A stretch of DNA of 64,000 bases from an uncultured Paracoccaceae bacterium (GTDB taxonomy: Bacteria; Pseudomonadota; Alphaproteobacteria; Rhodobacterales; Rhodobacteraceae), in NCBI GenBank assembly GCA_947492475.1, contig CANLNM010000008.1, positions 62,001 through 126,000 of the forward strand, in the 5' to 3' direction. The first letter of the stretch is position 1. Every line of letters begins with the position of its first letter. The notes below the pieces were generated by a model, which did not search any database, was not told the origin of the DNA, and saw only the letters and a list, made by a program, of their open reading frames with translations. Below are positions 25,441-35,207 of this stretch, piece after piece. The translations under genes were made by a program, and so were the position numbers.

Positions 25441-27381
25441 TTATGAGGGATCGAAATCCAGTTCAAACATCTCAAACCCGTTTAGCCCAGTGCCCAGATG
25501 ACGCGAATGGGCTGGATAGGTATGGGCACAGGCGCCGGGACCCGTGCGGAAAACCGCCTTGGTGTTGGGAAGGGGGGCGAACCGCCAGATCTGCGGCGCA
25601 TGAGGGGTGATCGACGGGCGGTCGCGGATATAGTCGATCAGGATGTCCCGGCTATTGGTTGGGATATTCCCGATCAACTTTGCGCTGATCGCTGACTGAA
25701 ATTTGCCACCGCCACCCGCACGATAAGAATTGCTGACAACCAAGAAATGTTGGTCCGGCTCAATCAAGGTGCCGTGATACCGAATATCAGAAACGCGTTG
25801 GGCCTGCGGATTCATCAATTCCCCATCCACGTTATAACGGGGGGGCTGTGTTGGATCGATTTGATAGGTCAACCCTTGTAGCACATCAAAACAATAGCTC
25901 GGGGCGCGGAAATCCAAAAGGTTTTGGGTCACTTCACCGGGCTCAATTTTGCAAAATGCGGCGGCAGATCGTTCCAGCCAATCGATCACCTGCAGGCCCG
26001 AAATATCGAGTATGCACAATGTGTTCGGGAAAGGATAAAGCTCTGCTGCGCTGCGCAATGTCAAAGGACCGGCCGGAATATCAATGTAGTTTTCCGGCCC
26101 GGCGCGGCCCCCGGCCTTAAACGGGGCCATGGCGGACAAAATCGGGCGATCATCAAATTCGGTCCCGCGCAATTGTTTGACAGCAAATTCACGCTGAGCA
26201 TCGGCCAGAATTTGCAAACAAGCATCAGGCGCAACCATGGAAAAGTAACTGTGCAGATCGCCAGTGGTGACGCCAATGGGGCGGCGAATATGGGACAGCG
26301 TTGCCTGATGCGCATGGTTGATTTTGCTGAGCAACCGATCGTCCGGGGCGGTCCGCAAGGCGGTTGCTTTGCCCTCAGCTTTGACCAGAACCGGTTCTGC
26401 GCGGCTGGTATGCCCCATGATTTGCCATGTGTCATTGTCATGCAACATTGTCAGGTCGATCACGCCCAGATGCGATCCATAGAACCCGGCCATGACAGTT
26501 GGTTTGCCATGTAGGGTGCCGGCTTGGGGGTCGATCACGCTGGATGCGGCGATTTCGGGACCCGGAAAAACCATATGGGTATGACCCGCCAGAACCACGT
26601 CGATCCCTTCGATGGCAGCCAGAGGAACGGCGGCGTTTTCCATGCCAATTGTGTGACTTTCGGGGCCAATTCCGGAATGGCACAGCGCAATTACAATATC
26701 CGCGCCGGCTTCTTTTAGCTTGGGGACATATTTCAGCGCCGAAATCACGATATCGGTGGTCTCAACCCGTCCATGCAGCAGATGTCGGTCCCATTGGGTC
26801 AATTGCGGCGGGGCAAATCCGATGATGCCAATGCGCAATTTTTGCGACGACCCGTCATTCATCACCATTTCGCGTTCGATCAAGGCAAATGGCGGCACCA
26901 AAGGTTCGTCTTCTGCCTCGTTGTTGTGACCACGACGGGTGACGTTGCACGACACCAAAGGAAAATCAGCCTCACTGAGGGCGAGGTCCAAAAAATCGAG
27001 CCCATAGTTAAATTCGTGATTGCCCAATGTGCCCGCGTCGTAACGCAGCGTGTTCATGGCTGAAATGGCTGGATGCGGTTTGCCTTTGCCGAACAGTTTA
27101 TGGGCAGCGATCACATCAGAGAGCGGGTTGCCCTGTAGAAAATCACCATTGTCGAGCAACACTGAATTTGCCACCTCAGCACGCATTTCGCGCAACAGGC
27201 CTGCGGTTTGGGTCAGCCCGACCCGTTGGGATGGGCGATCTCGAAAATAATCATAGGGGATCAGATGCACATGCAGATCGGTCGTCGCGAATATCCGCAA
27301 CTGGCTCTGTTGGCGTTCAACCGACGTTTTATGAGGCCCGAGTTGGAGCAATTGGCAGTTCGTCCCTCCTGAAAGCGCCAT
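25441..27381 (-). CDS. cpdB: 2',3'-cyclic-nucleotide 2'-phosphodiesterase/3'-nucleotidase
   Basis: A 646-residue CpdB/5'-nucleotidase-family enzyme. The N-terminal calcineurin-like metallophosphatase domain shows TTDLHVHL, DNGDFLQGNPL, GNHEFNYG and VLAGHTHMVFPG, the metal-binding blocks. The C-terminal 5'-nucleotidase domain covers about residues 360-620 (SYRAGGGGKF, the nucleoside-binding loop). It would hydrolyse 2',3'-cyclic nucleotides from RNA turnover and 3'-nucleotides. E. coli CpdB is periplasmic, but no signal peptide precedes the catalytic domain here. Confidence 0.88.
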   Translation of the reverse strand: MALSGGTNCQLLQLGPHKTSVERQQSQLRIFATTDLHVHLIPYDYFRDRPSQRVGLTQTAGLLREMRAEVANSVLLDNGDFLQGNPLSDVIAAHKLFGKGKPHPAISAMNTLRYDAGTLGNHEFNYGLDFLDLALSEADFPLVSCNVTRRGHNNEAEDEPLVPPFALIEREMVMNDGSSQKLRIGIIGFAPPQLTQWDRHLLHGRVETTDIVISALKYVPKLKEAGADIVIALCHSGIGPESHTIGMENAAVPLAAIEGIDVVLAGHTHMVFPGPEIAASSVIDPQAGTLHGKPTVMAGFYGSHLGVIDLTMLHDNDTWQIMGHTSRAEPVLVKAEGKATALRTAPDDRLLSKINHAHQATLSHIRRPIGVTTGDLHSYFSMVAPDACLQILADAQREFAVKQLRGTEFDDRPILSAMAPFKAGGRAGPENYIDIPAGPLTLRSAAELYPFPNTLCILDISGLQVIDWLERSAAAFCKIEPGEVTQNLLDFRAPSYCFDVLQGLTYQIDPTQPPRYNVDGELMNPQAQRVSDIRYHGTLIEPDQHFLVVSNSYRAGGGGKFQSAISAKLIGNIPTNSRDILIDYIRDRPSITPHAPQIWRFAPLPNTKAVFRTGPGACAHTYPAHSRHLGTGLNGFEMFELDFDPS

Positions 27382-27466
27382 TCAACCTTAGCGAGTATCG
27401 CCTTGAATTTCAATTTCTTCTGCATCACTGATGAGCCAAACGAAAGCTTTAGTTTTTGGGTGACCC

Positions 27467-28423
27467 ATGAAAATTGCCGAAACTGTGACTTTTGGGGGCG
27501 TCGGATATGATCGCGCTGCCCATATCCGCGATGATGATGCTGCGCTTGCGCAGGTACAGAAATCCGGCGATTCGCGGGCGATTGTGCTTTGGCGGGGCAA
27601 ATTGTTGATGGATGAAACCGGGTTGGTGCGCGTAAAGCTGGACCATCCCGCCCTGACCGATTGCCGTCATGCCCCTTTGTTTTTGGGAAACACCCCAGTG
27701 CCAATGTTTGCAATGGACATATCCGATTGGACGCCTGACACCGTGGATGAAACGGAACTGGCTGCCTTTCTTGATCTGTCCGAACAGGTGCATCCCCTGT
27801 TTCCCGACGGGTCCGGGTTTCGGGAATTGCGCGCCAACATGACGGCGTTGTCCCCGCTTGATGGCGAACTTGCCGCGACATCAAAGGCGGTGCTGAGTTG
27901 GCACAAAAGCCACCGGTTCTGTTCAAATTGCGGTGTCGAAAGTGTGATGGCCAAAGGCGGGTGGCAACGCAATTGCCCGTCCTGTGATACCCCCCATTTC
28001 CCACGCACGGACCCGGTTGTTATCATGCTGATAACGAACGGTAATTCTGTGCTGATGGGGCGATCCCCCGGCTGGCCAGAGGGCATGTTTTCCCTGTTGG
28101 CCGGATTTGTGGAACCCGGTGAAACCATCGAGGCCGCCGTGCGCCGCGAAGTGTTTGAAGAGGTCGGCGTTCGGGTCGGCGCGGTGGAATATTTGGCCAG
28201 TCAGCCCTGGGCCTTTCCGTCATCCCTGATGATCGGCTGCGCGGGTGTCGCCACCAGCACAGAGATCACGATCGACCCCAAAGAAATCGAAACCGCATTC
28301 TGGGCCAGCCGAGAACGGGTTATGGATGCGATGGCGGGCAATGATCCGGAAATGCTTCCGGCCAGAGAAGGTGCAATTGCACATTTTCTGTTGCTGAACT
28401 GGCTTGCAGATCGGCTGGATTGA
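27467..28423 (+). CDS. nudC: NADH pyrophosphatase / RNA decapping hydrolase
   Basis: A 318-residue Nudix hydrolase that splits NADH to NMNH and AMP and can remove NAD caps from RNA. A four-cysteine zinc ribbon (FCSNCG and NCPSC, about residues 150-172) precedes the Nudix box GFVEPGETIEAAVRREVFEE and the NADH-specific SQPWAFPSS motif. All three are diagnostic of NudC. Monocistronic-looking and divergent from cpdB across 85 bases. Confidence 0.93.
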   Translation: MKIAETVTFGGVGYDRAAHIRDDDAALAQVQKSGDSRAIVLWRGKLLMDETGLVRVKLDHPALTDCRHAPLFLGNTPVPMFAMDISDWTPDTVDETELAAFLDLSEQVHPLFPDGSGFRELRANMTALSPLDGELAATSKAVLSWHKSHRFCSNCGVESVMAKGGWQRNCPSCDTPHFPRTDPVVIMLITNGNSVLMGRSPGWPEGMFSLLAGFVEPGETIEAAVRREVFEEVGVRVGAVEYLASQPWAFPSSLMIGCAGVATSTEITIDPKEIETAFWASRERVMDAMAGNDPEMLPAREGAIAHFLLLNWLADRLD

Positions 28424-28460
28424 AGCGACATTGGGCTGAGGCATCAAAAAGGCAAAAAAC

Positions 28461-28919
28461 ATGAAATTCTCTTCTCGTGAAGATATTGAGGCACCGATTG
28501 AATATGTTTTTGATCAGGTGACCGATTTCCCCACATTTGAGAGAGCCGCGATGCGCCGTGGTGCAGATGTTACACAAGTCGCCGGCAAAGGCGCCGCTGC
28601 GGTTGGGTCTGTTTGGGATGTTTCGTTTGAATTTCGCGGTAAGCCGCGCAAAATTAAGGCAGAAATCACAGAAATGGATCACCCAAACGGATATAAGGCG
28701 CACAGCACTTACACCGGATTGGTTGGCACGTTTGAGCTGGAATTGGTGCCACTGTCGCCCAATCGCACACGTCTGGCCGTATCGCTAGAGCTGGAACCCC
28801 AAGGGCTGTCTGCACGTCTGATGTTGCAATCCCTGAAACTGGCCAAGGCGTCCCTGACACGTCGTTTCAAACTGCGCATTGCTGATTTCGCCGAAACGAT
28901 CCAGTCCCGATATTCTTAA
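28461..28919 (+). CDS. SRPBCC (START-like) domain protein
   Basis: A 152-residue single-domain protein with the pattern of polyketide-cyclase/START-like folds. It opens with MKFSSREDIEAPIEYVFDQVTDFPTFERAAMRRG, has a central VWDVSFEFRGKPRKIKAEITEM strand region and ends with a long helix. Such proteins bind hydrophobic ligands; no specific role can be assigned. It follows nudC by 37 bases and may share its transcript. Confidence 0.78.
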   Translation: MKFSSREDIEAPIEYVFDQVTDFPTFERAAMRRGADVTQVAGKGAAAVGSVWDVSFEFRGKPRKIKAEITEMDHPNGYKAHSTYTGLVGTFELELVPLSPNRTRLAVSLELEPQGLSARLMLQSLKLAKASLTRRFKLRIADFAETIQSRYS

Positions 28920-28946
28920 GTGGTGCCTGTCAGGGCTGAATGAAAT

Positions 28947-28972
28947 TGCTGGTTTTCAGACTGGAACCAGCA
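28947..28972 (+). other. Hairpin after the SRPBCC gene
   Basis: TGCTGGTT (28947-28954) and AACCAGCA (28965-28972) form a perfect 8-base stem with a 10-base loop, 28 bases past the stop. No U-tract follows, so it may stabilise or terminate the message only weakly. Confidence 0.4.
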
Positions 28973-29024
28973 GGGCAAATAAAAGTGCAACGATCCATTG
29001 ACCGTTATGCGACTTTTCCCCCGT

Positions 29025-29309
29025 TCATGGTGCGGGAAAAAAGGTTAAAGTCGTAAACCAAACAGCGCCAAGTGCGCTCAGCGAAAATAACATGAGAGAT
29101 ATGATAAACGAAGCCCATCTTGCTGCTTTTGAGCGCTGTAATGTCGCCCACTCCCCCATCTCCATTGACTCAGCTATATCCCTTTGAAGCTTGAAGTACG
29201 CATCTTTTTCCGGTTCGGGCAATTTCAGCTGAGCGTGACTGAAGCCGACTAACGTTCCGAAAAACAGGGCCCCTAAAAGGCAAAGGCACAAAGCAAGGGC
29301 GGGGGGCAT
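29025..29309 (-). CDS. Hypothetical small membrane protein
   Basis: A 94-residue frame with two hydrophobic stretches, about residues 3-25 (signal-like) and 66-90. They are separated by a charged helix LKLPEPEKDAYFKLQRDIAESMEMGEWATLQRSKAARW. The hydrophobicity pattern suggests a real membrane protein, but no family is recognised and no convincing ribosome binding site is seen. It is preceded (29310-29436) by about 130 bases in which nothing is recognised. Confidence 0.45.
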   Translation of the reverse strand: MPPALALCLCLLGALFFGTLVGFSHAQLKLPEPEKDAYFKLQRDIAESMEMGEWATLQRSKAARWASFIISLMLFSLSALGAVWFTTLTFFPAP

Positions 29310-29436
29310 TACAATTCCTACTTGACCAGCTGTACTGCCTTCGGAAGCTACGTTACCAAGCCGTATCAGGTCAAGTTTGGTCCCAAATCGGACATCTGGG
29401 GAGCGTTACGTTGGGATGCCCAGGGTGGCCCGAATA

Positions 29437-30273
29437 TTATTCGTGCCGTCGGCGTGCTGCGGGGAAAACACCCAAAAGCTTGATATGATCGGTGAAATAA
29501 TCCAGCTCTTCCATCGCCAATTGCACGTTGCGATCGTCGGGGTGGCCTTCGATTTCTGCGTAAAACTGCGTTGCGGAAAAATGGCCGCCGACCATGTAGC
29601 TTTCTAGTTTGGTCATGTTGATGCCATTTGTGGCGAATCCACCCATCGCTTTGTACAGCGCGGCCGGAATGTTGCGCACGCGGAACACAAAGGCGGTCAT
29701 CATGCCAGCTTTGCCGCGACGGGTCAGATCTGGATCCCGTGCCATGATCAGGAAACGGGTGGTGTTGCGATCGTGGTCTTCGATGTGACGTGCCAGAATG
29801 GACAGGCCGTAAATATCGGCCGCCAATTCAGACGCCAGCGCGGCGCGGGTTGGATCGCCACCCTGGGCCACTTCGCGGGCGGCGCGGGCATTGTCAGATG
29901 TCGACACGCCAGAAATCGCGTTTTCGCGCAAAAAATCAGCGCATTGCGGCAGGATGACCGGGTGACCATGGGCCTCTTTGATTTGGTCCAGACGCGATCC
30001 GGGGATGCCCAGCAGGTTGATATGCACGCGGATGAACACTTCGTCGATGATGTTCAGCCCACTGCCCGGCAACAGGGAATGCACATCCGCCACGCGCCCA
30101 TAAGTGGAGTTTTCGACCGCGATCATCCCCAGATCAGCATCCCCGCGGCGCACAGATTCGATGGCATCATCAAAGGACGCACAGGGCAAAGGCTCAAAAT
30201 TTGGACGGGCTTCGACACAGGCCTGATGTCCGTAGGCCCCCATTTCACCTTGAAAAGCTATCTTTCCAGTCAT
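29437..30273 (-). CDS. pheA: Prephenate dehydratase
   Basis: Converts prephenate to phenylpyruvate in phenylalanine synthesis. The 278-residue monofunctional enzyme has the catalytic domain (IAFQGEMGAYGHQA, ENSTYGRVADVHSLL, ALASELAADIYGL, NTTRFLIM with the catalytic Thr) followed by an ACT regulatory domain from about residue 195 (TAFVFRVRNIPAALYKAMGGFATNGINMTKLESY). The ACT domain is expected to bind phenylalanine for feedback inhibition. There is no chorismate mutase domain. Confidence 0.93.
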   Translation of the reverse strand: MTGKIAFQGEMGAYGHQACVEARPNFEPLPCASFDDAIESVRRGDADLGMIAVENSTYGRVADVHSLLPGSGLNIIDEVFIRVHINLLGIPGSRLDQIKEAHGHPVILPQCADFLRENAISGVSTSDNARAAREVAQGGDPTRAALASELAADIYGLSILARHIEDHDRNTTRFLIMARDPDLTRRGKAGMMTAFVFRVRNIPAALYKAMGGFATNGINMTKLESYMVGGHFSATQFYAEIEGHPDDRNVQLAMEELDYFTDHIKLLGVFPAARRRHE

Positions 30274-30383
30274 CTTTTTTCCCCTTCACGCCAAAATGGG
30301 CATTTGGTCGCGCTGCTACACCTTGCAAGAGCAGTGGGGAAGCGGATACACACCCCTCAACACTGATCTAAATGGAACGCGAC

Positions 30384-30896
30384 ATGTTCGACACAATGAC
30401 CCTGACTAAGGCATCTGCCGGTATTATTGCCACGTTTCTGGTATTTCTTCTCGGCAAATGGGCCGCAGAAAGCATTTATCACACAGCTGGCCATGGTGAT
30501 CACCCCGGATACGTAATTGAAGTTGCTCAAGCGGGTGGCGAAGATGTTGTCGTCGACGAAGGCCCCGCCTTTGAAGAAGTATACGCATCCGCCGATGCAG
30601 CCGCCGGCGAAGGCCAATGGCGCAGCTGCCGGTCATGCCATTCGATTGAAGAAGGCGTAAACGGTACTGGTCCTTCGCTGTACGGTGTCGTTGGCCGACA
30701 AGCAGGCGGCGTAGCAGAATTCAGCTACAAAGGCACATTTGACGGAATCGTTGATGTCTGGACCCCAGAATTGTTGAATGCATTCCTAGAAAGCCCCAAA
30801 GGTCTGATCCCAGATACAGGCATGTCCTTTAACGGTATGCGCAAAATCGAAGACCGGGCGAACCTGATCGCCTATCTCGACAGCCTTGACGACTAA
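30384..30896 (+). CDS. cycM: Membrane-anchored cytochrome c (CycM/cytochrome c552 type)
   Basis: A 170-residue c-type cytochrome. An uncleaved N-terminal helix (MFDTMTLTKASAGIIATFLVFLLGKWAA) anchors it in the inner membrane with the haem domain in the periplasm. Haem attachment is CRSCH near residue 85. The axial Met lies in GMSFNGM. It resembles the membrane-bound cytochrome c552 of Paracoccus, which carries electrons from the bc1 complex to terminal oxidase. ATG at 30384 is preferred; ATG at 30372 would add four residues. A clear terminator follows. Confidence 0.85.
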   Translation: MFDTMTLTKASAGIIATFLVFLLGKWAAESIYHTAGHGDHPGYVIEVAQAGGEDVVVDEGPAFEEVYASADAAAGEGQWRSCRSCHSIEEGVNGTGPSLYGVVGRQAGGVAEFSYKGTFDGIVDVWTPELLNAFLESPKGLIPDTGMSFNGMRKIEDRANLIAYLDSLDD

Positions 30897-30918
30897 GCCT
30901 TTCTAATCGAATTAAAAC

Positions 30919-30946
30919 TGGCCGTTCCATTGGAGCGGCCTTTTTT
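30919..30946 (+). terminator. Intrinsic terminator after the cytochrome c gene
   Basis: GGCCG-TCCA pairs with TGGA-CGGCC around a short loop, followed immediately by TTTTTT (30941-30946). It is 23 bases past the stop codon. Confidence 0.85.
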
Positions 30947-31085
30947 GTTGCGCAACACCCACCGAACGGTGCGATCACGCCGTGTTCACGGATTCTCAAC
31001 TTGAATGTTGCGGCCAGCGGCCTTTAGCTAGACGTTAACGAAATTCGGACAATTTGAAGTAATTCTTCGAAATCAGGAGTGCGCC

Positions 31086-33011
31086 ATGACGATGACCATG
31101 CCCCGACGATCCCCCAAAGCCGCTATTGCCGCGACCACGGCACCTATTTCCATGCTGAAATATGGATTGTTGGGGGGCGGTTTGATTGCAGGCGCTATCT
31201 GGGCCGGGCAGGGTTTGGCCGATAGCCACGAAAACATCACCATCAGCCACGGGTTTTCGAATTTTGGGGAATTGAAATACGACCAAGGTTTCACCCATCT
31301 GGATTACGTCAATGTTGATGCACCCAAAGGGGGCGAAATCAGCATTTGGGCGCAGGGCACATTCGACAGCTTTAACCCATATGCACGCCAAGGTGTGGCC
31401 GCCGCTCAGGTGACGCTGTTATTCGAAAGCATTCTGGTCGGCACCGCGGATGATCCCTATGGCAGCTACTGCTATCTGTGCACCACCATGGAATATCCTG
31501 ACAGCTTGGATTGGGTGATCTTCAATCTGCGCGATGATGTGACGTTTTCCGATGGTCGGCCTTTTTCTGCAGAAGATGTCAAATTCACCTTTGATCTGTT
31601 CATGGAACAAGGCATCGCCGAATATCGCAACGCCTATGGTGGGTTTATCGAATCCGTTGATGTGCTGGACACGCACCGGATCAAGTTTACGTTTACAGAA
31701 CAGGCGTCACGCCGCGACGTGATTGGTTTCGCCGGGGGCACGCAGGCGTTTTCAAAGTCTTGGTTCGAAGAAACCGGCGCGCGGATTGATGAAAGTGCTG
31801 ACACGCCATATCTGGGGACCGGGCCATATGTTCTGGAAAGCTTTGATATCAATCGGCAATTGATCTATCGCGCGAACCCGGATTTCTGGGGTGCGGACCA
31901 CCCGATGAATGTGGGGCAAAACAATTTTGATGCGATCCGCGTGGAATATTACGCTGATAGCGATGCTGCATTTCAGGGGTTCACGGGGGGCGACTACACG
32001 TTCCGCAGTGAAAATTCGTCCAAGAAATGGGCAACTGCCTATGAATTTCCAGCCGTTGAAAATGAATGGGTAAATGTCGAAGAATTGCCAGATGGCACGA
32101 TTGGATATGCACAGGCCTTTGTGTTTAATCTGCGCGATGAACGCTGGCAGGATCCAAATGTCCGCGAAGCGATCCGGCTTGGCTTTAACTTTGAATGGTC
32201 CAACGAAACCTTGTTTTATGGGCTGTATTCTCGGGTAAATTCGTTCTGGGAAAACTCAGAACTAGAAGCGACAGGCACACCGTCTGAGAGCGAAGTGGCG
32301 CTGTTGCAGCCTTTGGTCGATGATGGCCTGTTGGATGCGTCCATCCTCACGGATGAGGCCGTGATGTCGCCCACATCCGGCACATCACTGGCGGATCGGC
32401 GTAATCTGCGCCGCGCCGCGCAATTGCTGGAAGAAGCCGGTTGGATTTCAGGCGATGACGGCATTCGTCGCAAAGATGGCGAAGAACTGACCGTGGTGAT
32501 CCTGCAACGCAGCCCTGCATTCGACCGGATCGTGAATCCATATGTGGAAAACCTGCAACGTCTTGGCGTTCAGGCAACGTTGGAACGGGTTGATAATTCG
32601 GAATATATCGAACGCCGCCGGTCGGCTGATTACGACTTGGTCAATCACGGGTTTTCCATGGGCTATGAACCGGGCAATGGCCTGCGCCAATGGTACGGAT
32701 CAGAAACAGCCGAGGATAGCAGCCGCAATCTGATGGGTCTGCGCAGCAAAGCCGTGGATCGATTGATCAATGTGGTGATCGAGGCCGAGAATTTGGAAGA
32801 TATGACCACGGCCACCCATGCTTTGGACCGGGTTTTGCGTGCCGAAGGGTTCTGGGTGCCGCAATGGTTCAAAGAGGTGCATACCGTCGCCTATTATGAC
32901 CAATACCGTTATCCTGATCCGTTGCCACCCTTGTCACGGGGCGAGCTGAGCTTTTGGTGGTATGACGCAGAGGCGGGCGCTGCGCTGCAGGCCGCTGGCG
33001 CGCTGCGCTAA
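31086..33011 (+). CDS. yejA: Oligopeptide/microcin C-type ABC transporter binding protein
   Basis: A 641-residue family-5 extracellular solute-binding protein. The hydrophobic N-terminal segment (YGLLGGGLIAGAIWAGQGLA, about 23-45) is a signal peptide or anchor preceded by a long basic stretch. SHGFSNFGELKYDQGFTHLDYVNVDAPKGGEI is the typical YejA start, and the family-5 core (GTFDSFNPYARQG) follows. It delivers peptides or peptidoglycan fragments to YejBEF. First gene of yejABEF, with AGGAG before the start region. Confidence 0.9.
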   Translation: MTMTMPRRSPKAAIAATTAPISMLKYGLLGGGLIAGAIWAGQGLADSHENITISHGFSNFGELKYDQGFTHLDYVNVDAPKGGEISIWAQGTFDSFNPYARQGVAAAQVTLLFESILVGTADDPYGSYCYLCTTMEYPDSLDWVIFNLRDDVTFSDGRPFSAEDVKFTFDLFMEQGIAEYRNAYGGFIESVDVLDTHRIKFTFTEQASRRDVIGFAGGTQAFSKSWFEETGARIDESADTPYLGTGPYVLESFDINRQLIYRANPDFWGADHPMNVGQNNFDAIRVEYYADSDAAFQGFTGGDYTFRSENSSKKWATAYEFPAVENEWVNVEELPDGTIGYAQAFVFNLRDERWQDPNVREAIRLGFNFEWSNETLFYGLYSRVNSFWENSELEATGTPSESEVALLQPLVDDGLLDASILTDEAVMSPTSGTSLADRRNLRRAAQLLEEAGWISGDDGIRRKDGEELTVVILQRSPAFDRIVNPYVENLQRLGVQATLERVDNSEYIERRRSADYDLVNHGFSMGYEPGNGLRQWYGSETAEDSSRNLMGLRSKAVDRLINVVIEAENLEDMTTATHALDRVLRAEGFWVPQWFKEVHTVAYYDQYRYPDPLPPLSRGELSFWWYDAEAGAALQAAGALR

Positions 33012-33024
33012 GGGGATCTGAACC

Positions 33025-34101
33025 GTGGGAGCCTATATTCTTCGCCGCCTATTGCTGGTCATTCCGACCTTGCTGGGCATCATGATTGTCAACTTTGCGT
33101 TGATCCAATTTGTGCCCGGCGGGCCGATCGAACAGATCATTGCCCGCCTAGAAGGCGGCGGCGACGTGTTTGAAAGCATTTCAGGCAGCGGGTCTGAATT
33201 GGCAGAGACCGGTGACAGCGATAATTATCTTGGATCGCGCGGCCTGCCGGATGATTTCATCGAACAGCTAGAAAAAGAGTTCGGCTTTGACAAACCACCG
33301 GTCGAACGGTTCCTGAATATGATGTGGGATTACATTCGGTTTGATTTTGGTGACAGCTATTTCCGCAATATTTCCGTTGTAGAACTGGTGGTTGAAAAAA
33401 TGCCGGTATCGATCACATTGGGGCTTTGGTCGACTTTGCTGGCCTATATGATTTCGATCCCCTTGGGCATCAAAAAGGCGATCCGCGATGGGTCCCGGTT
33501 TGACACTTGGACAAGCGGTGCGATCATTGTCGGTTATGCGATCCCCGGCTTTTTGTTCGCAGTGCTGTTGATCGTGCTGTTCGCGGGCGGGTCCTATTGG
33601 CGGCTCTTTCCGCTGCGCGGCCTCACGTCTGACAATTTCGCTGATCTCAGTCTCATCGGCAAAGTGCTCGATTATTTCTGGCACATCGCATTGCCCGTGC
33701 TGGCGTCGACGATTTCGGCCTTTGCCACATTGACGCTGCTGACCAAAAATTCGTTTCTGGACGAGATCAAAAAACAATACGTTACCACCGCCAAGGCCAA
33801 AGGCCTGTCAGAACAAAAAGTGCTGTATGGCCACGTGTTTCGCAATGCGATGCTGATCGTGATTTCGGGATTTCCGGCGCTGTTTATCGGGGTGTTTTTT
33901 GGCGGGTCCTTGATCATCGAAACCTTGTTCAGCCTTGATGGATTGGGCCGATTGGGGTTTGAGGCCGCCGTCGCGCGGGACTATCCGGTGGTGTTTGGCA
34001 CCTTGTTTACGTTTTCGTTGATCGGGTTGGTTGTCGGGATCATCACTGATCTGACCTATGTGATGATCGATCCGCGAATTGATTTCGAAGGGAGGGGCTG
34101 A
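33025..34101 (+). CDS. yejB: YejABEF transporter permease 1
   Basis: A 358-residue DppB-class permease with GTG start, 13 bases after yejA. It has an N-terminal membrane helix ([31 protein letters not shown]), a periplasmic insertion of about 100 residues typical of YejB and the C-terminal permease domain with the EAA-type loop ([24 protein letters not shown]). Confidence 0.92.
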   Translation: MGAYILRRLLLVIPTLLGIMIVNFALIQFVPGGPIEQIIARLEGGGDVFESISGSGSELAETGDSDNYLGSRGLPDDFIEQLEKEFGFDKPPVERFLNMMWDYIRFDFGDSYFRNISVVELVVEKMPVSITLGLWSTLLAYMISIPLGIKKAIRDGSRFDTWTSGAIIVGYAIPGFLFAVLLIVLFAGGSYWRLFPLRGLTSDNFADLSLIGKVLDYFWHIALPVLASTISAFATLTLLTKNSFLDEIKKQYVTTAKAKGLSEQKVLYGHVFRNAMLIVISGFPALFIGVFFGGSLIIETLFSLDGLGRLGFEAAVARDYPVVFGTLFTFSLIGLVVGIITDLTYVMIDPRIDFEGRG

Positions 34102-34103
34102 TC

Positions 34104-35207
34104 ATGCGTTTATCCCCCCTTAACCAACGTCGTCTGAGCAATTTCAAACGCAACCGCCGCGCTGTTTGGTCACTGTGGATATTCATCGTGCTGTTCGGGC
34201 TTAGCCTGTTTGCCGAATTTATCGCCAATGACAAACCTATACTTGTGTCCTATCGCGGCGAATTGCGGATGCCGATTTTCAACTTCTATTCAGAACGTGA
34301 TTTCGGCGGGGACTTCCCGTCCGAGGCCGCCTATCAAGACATCGAAGTCCAATGCCTGATCGCCACCGGTGGCTTGGTCGATTGTTTTGATGCACCAGAA
34401 GAGTTCATCGCCATGGTCGAGCAGGGCATAGATGATCCTGATTTCCACAAAGGCTGGTCCATCTGGCCCATTATTCCCTATTCATTCAACACGATTGTGG
34501 ATGTCGGTGGCGTGGCACCATCGCCCCCGACCAATCAAAACTGGTTGGGCACAGATGACACCAAACGCGATGTGACCGCGCGAGTGATTTATGGCTTTCG
34601 CCTGTCGATCTTCTTTGCATTGACTGTGACGTTTTTCGCGTCATTGATTGGGATCGTCGCAGGGGCGGTGCAGGGCTATTTTGGCGGTTGGGTCGATCTG
34701 GTGTTCCAACGCGTGATCGAAGTCTGGACCGGCATTCCGTCGCTATATGTCATCATCATCGTCTTTGCCATTTTGGGGCGAAGTTACGGATTGCTGGTGT
34801 TTTTGACCGTTCTGTTCGGCTGGCCAGCATTGGTTGGGCTTGTGCGGGCTGAATTTTTGCGGGCGCGCAACTTTGAATATATCCGCGCCGCCAAGGCGCT
34901 GGGGGTCAGTGACCGCACCATCATGATCCGTCATATGCTGCCCAACGCGATGGTTGCGACGGTGACCATGTTACCGTTTCTGATCACGGGCGGGATTTCG
35001 ACCCTCGCGGGACTTGATTTTCTGGGCTACGGATTGCCGTCATCGGCCCCGTCGTTGGGGGAAATGTCGTTGCAGGCCAAACAGAACCTTCAGGCCCCAT
35101 GGCTGGGTTTTACGGCCTTCTTTACCTTTGCTGTCATGCTGTCGCTGCTGGTCTTTATCTTCGAAGGTGTGCGCGATGCATTTGATCCAAGAAAGACCTT
35201 CTCATGA
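34104..35207 (+). CDS. yejE: YejABEF transporter permease 2
   Basis: A 367-residue DppC-class permease. A helix at residues 20-40 precedes the periplasmic YejE insertion (YRGELRMPIFNFYSERDFGGDFPSEA). NWLGTDDTKRDVTARVIYGFRLS marks the start of the permease domain, and YIRAAKALGVSDRTIMIRHMLPNAM is the EAA loop. Within the insertion there is a Cys pair (residues about 88 and 97), possibly a disulfide. It overlaps yejF by 4 bases. Confidence 0.92.
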   Translation: MRLSPLNQRRLSNFKRNRRAVWSLWIFIVLFGLSLFAEFIANDKPILVSYRGELRMPIFNFYSERDFGGDFPSEAAYQDIEVQCLIATGGLVDCFDAPEEFIAMVEQGIDDPDFHKGWSIWPIIPYSFNTIVDVGGVAPSPPTNQNWLGTDDTKRDVTARVIYGFRLSIFFALTVTFFASLIGIVAGAVQGYFGGWVDLVFQRVIEVWTGIPSLYVIIIVFAILGRSYGLLVFLTVLFGWPALVGLVRAEFLRARNFEYIRAAKALGVSDRTIMIRHMLPNAMVATVTMLPFLITGGISTLAGLDFLGYGLPSSAPSLGEMSLQAKQNLQAPWLGFTAFFTFAVMLSLLVFIFEGVRDAFDPRKTFS

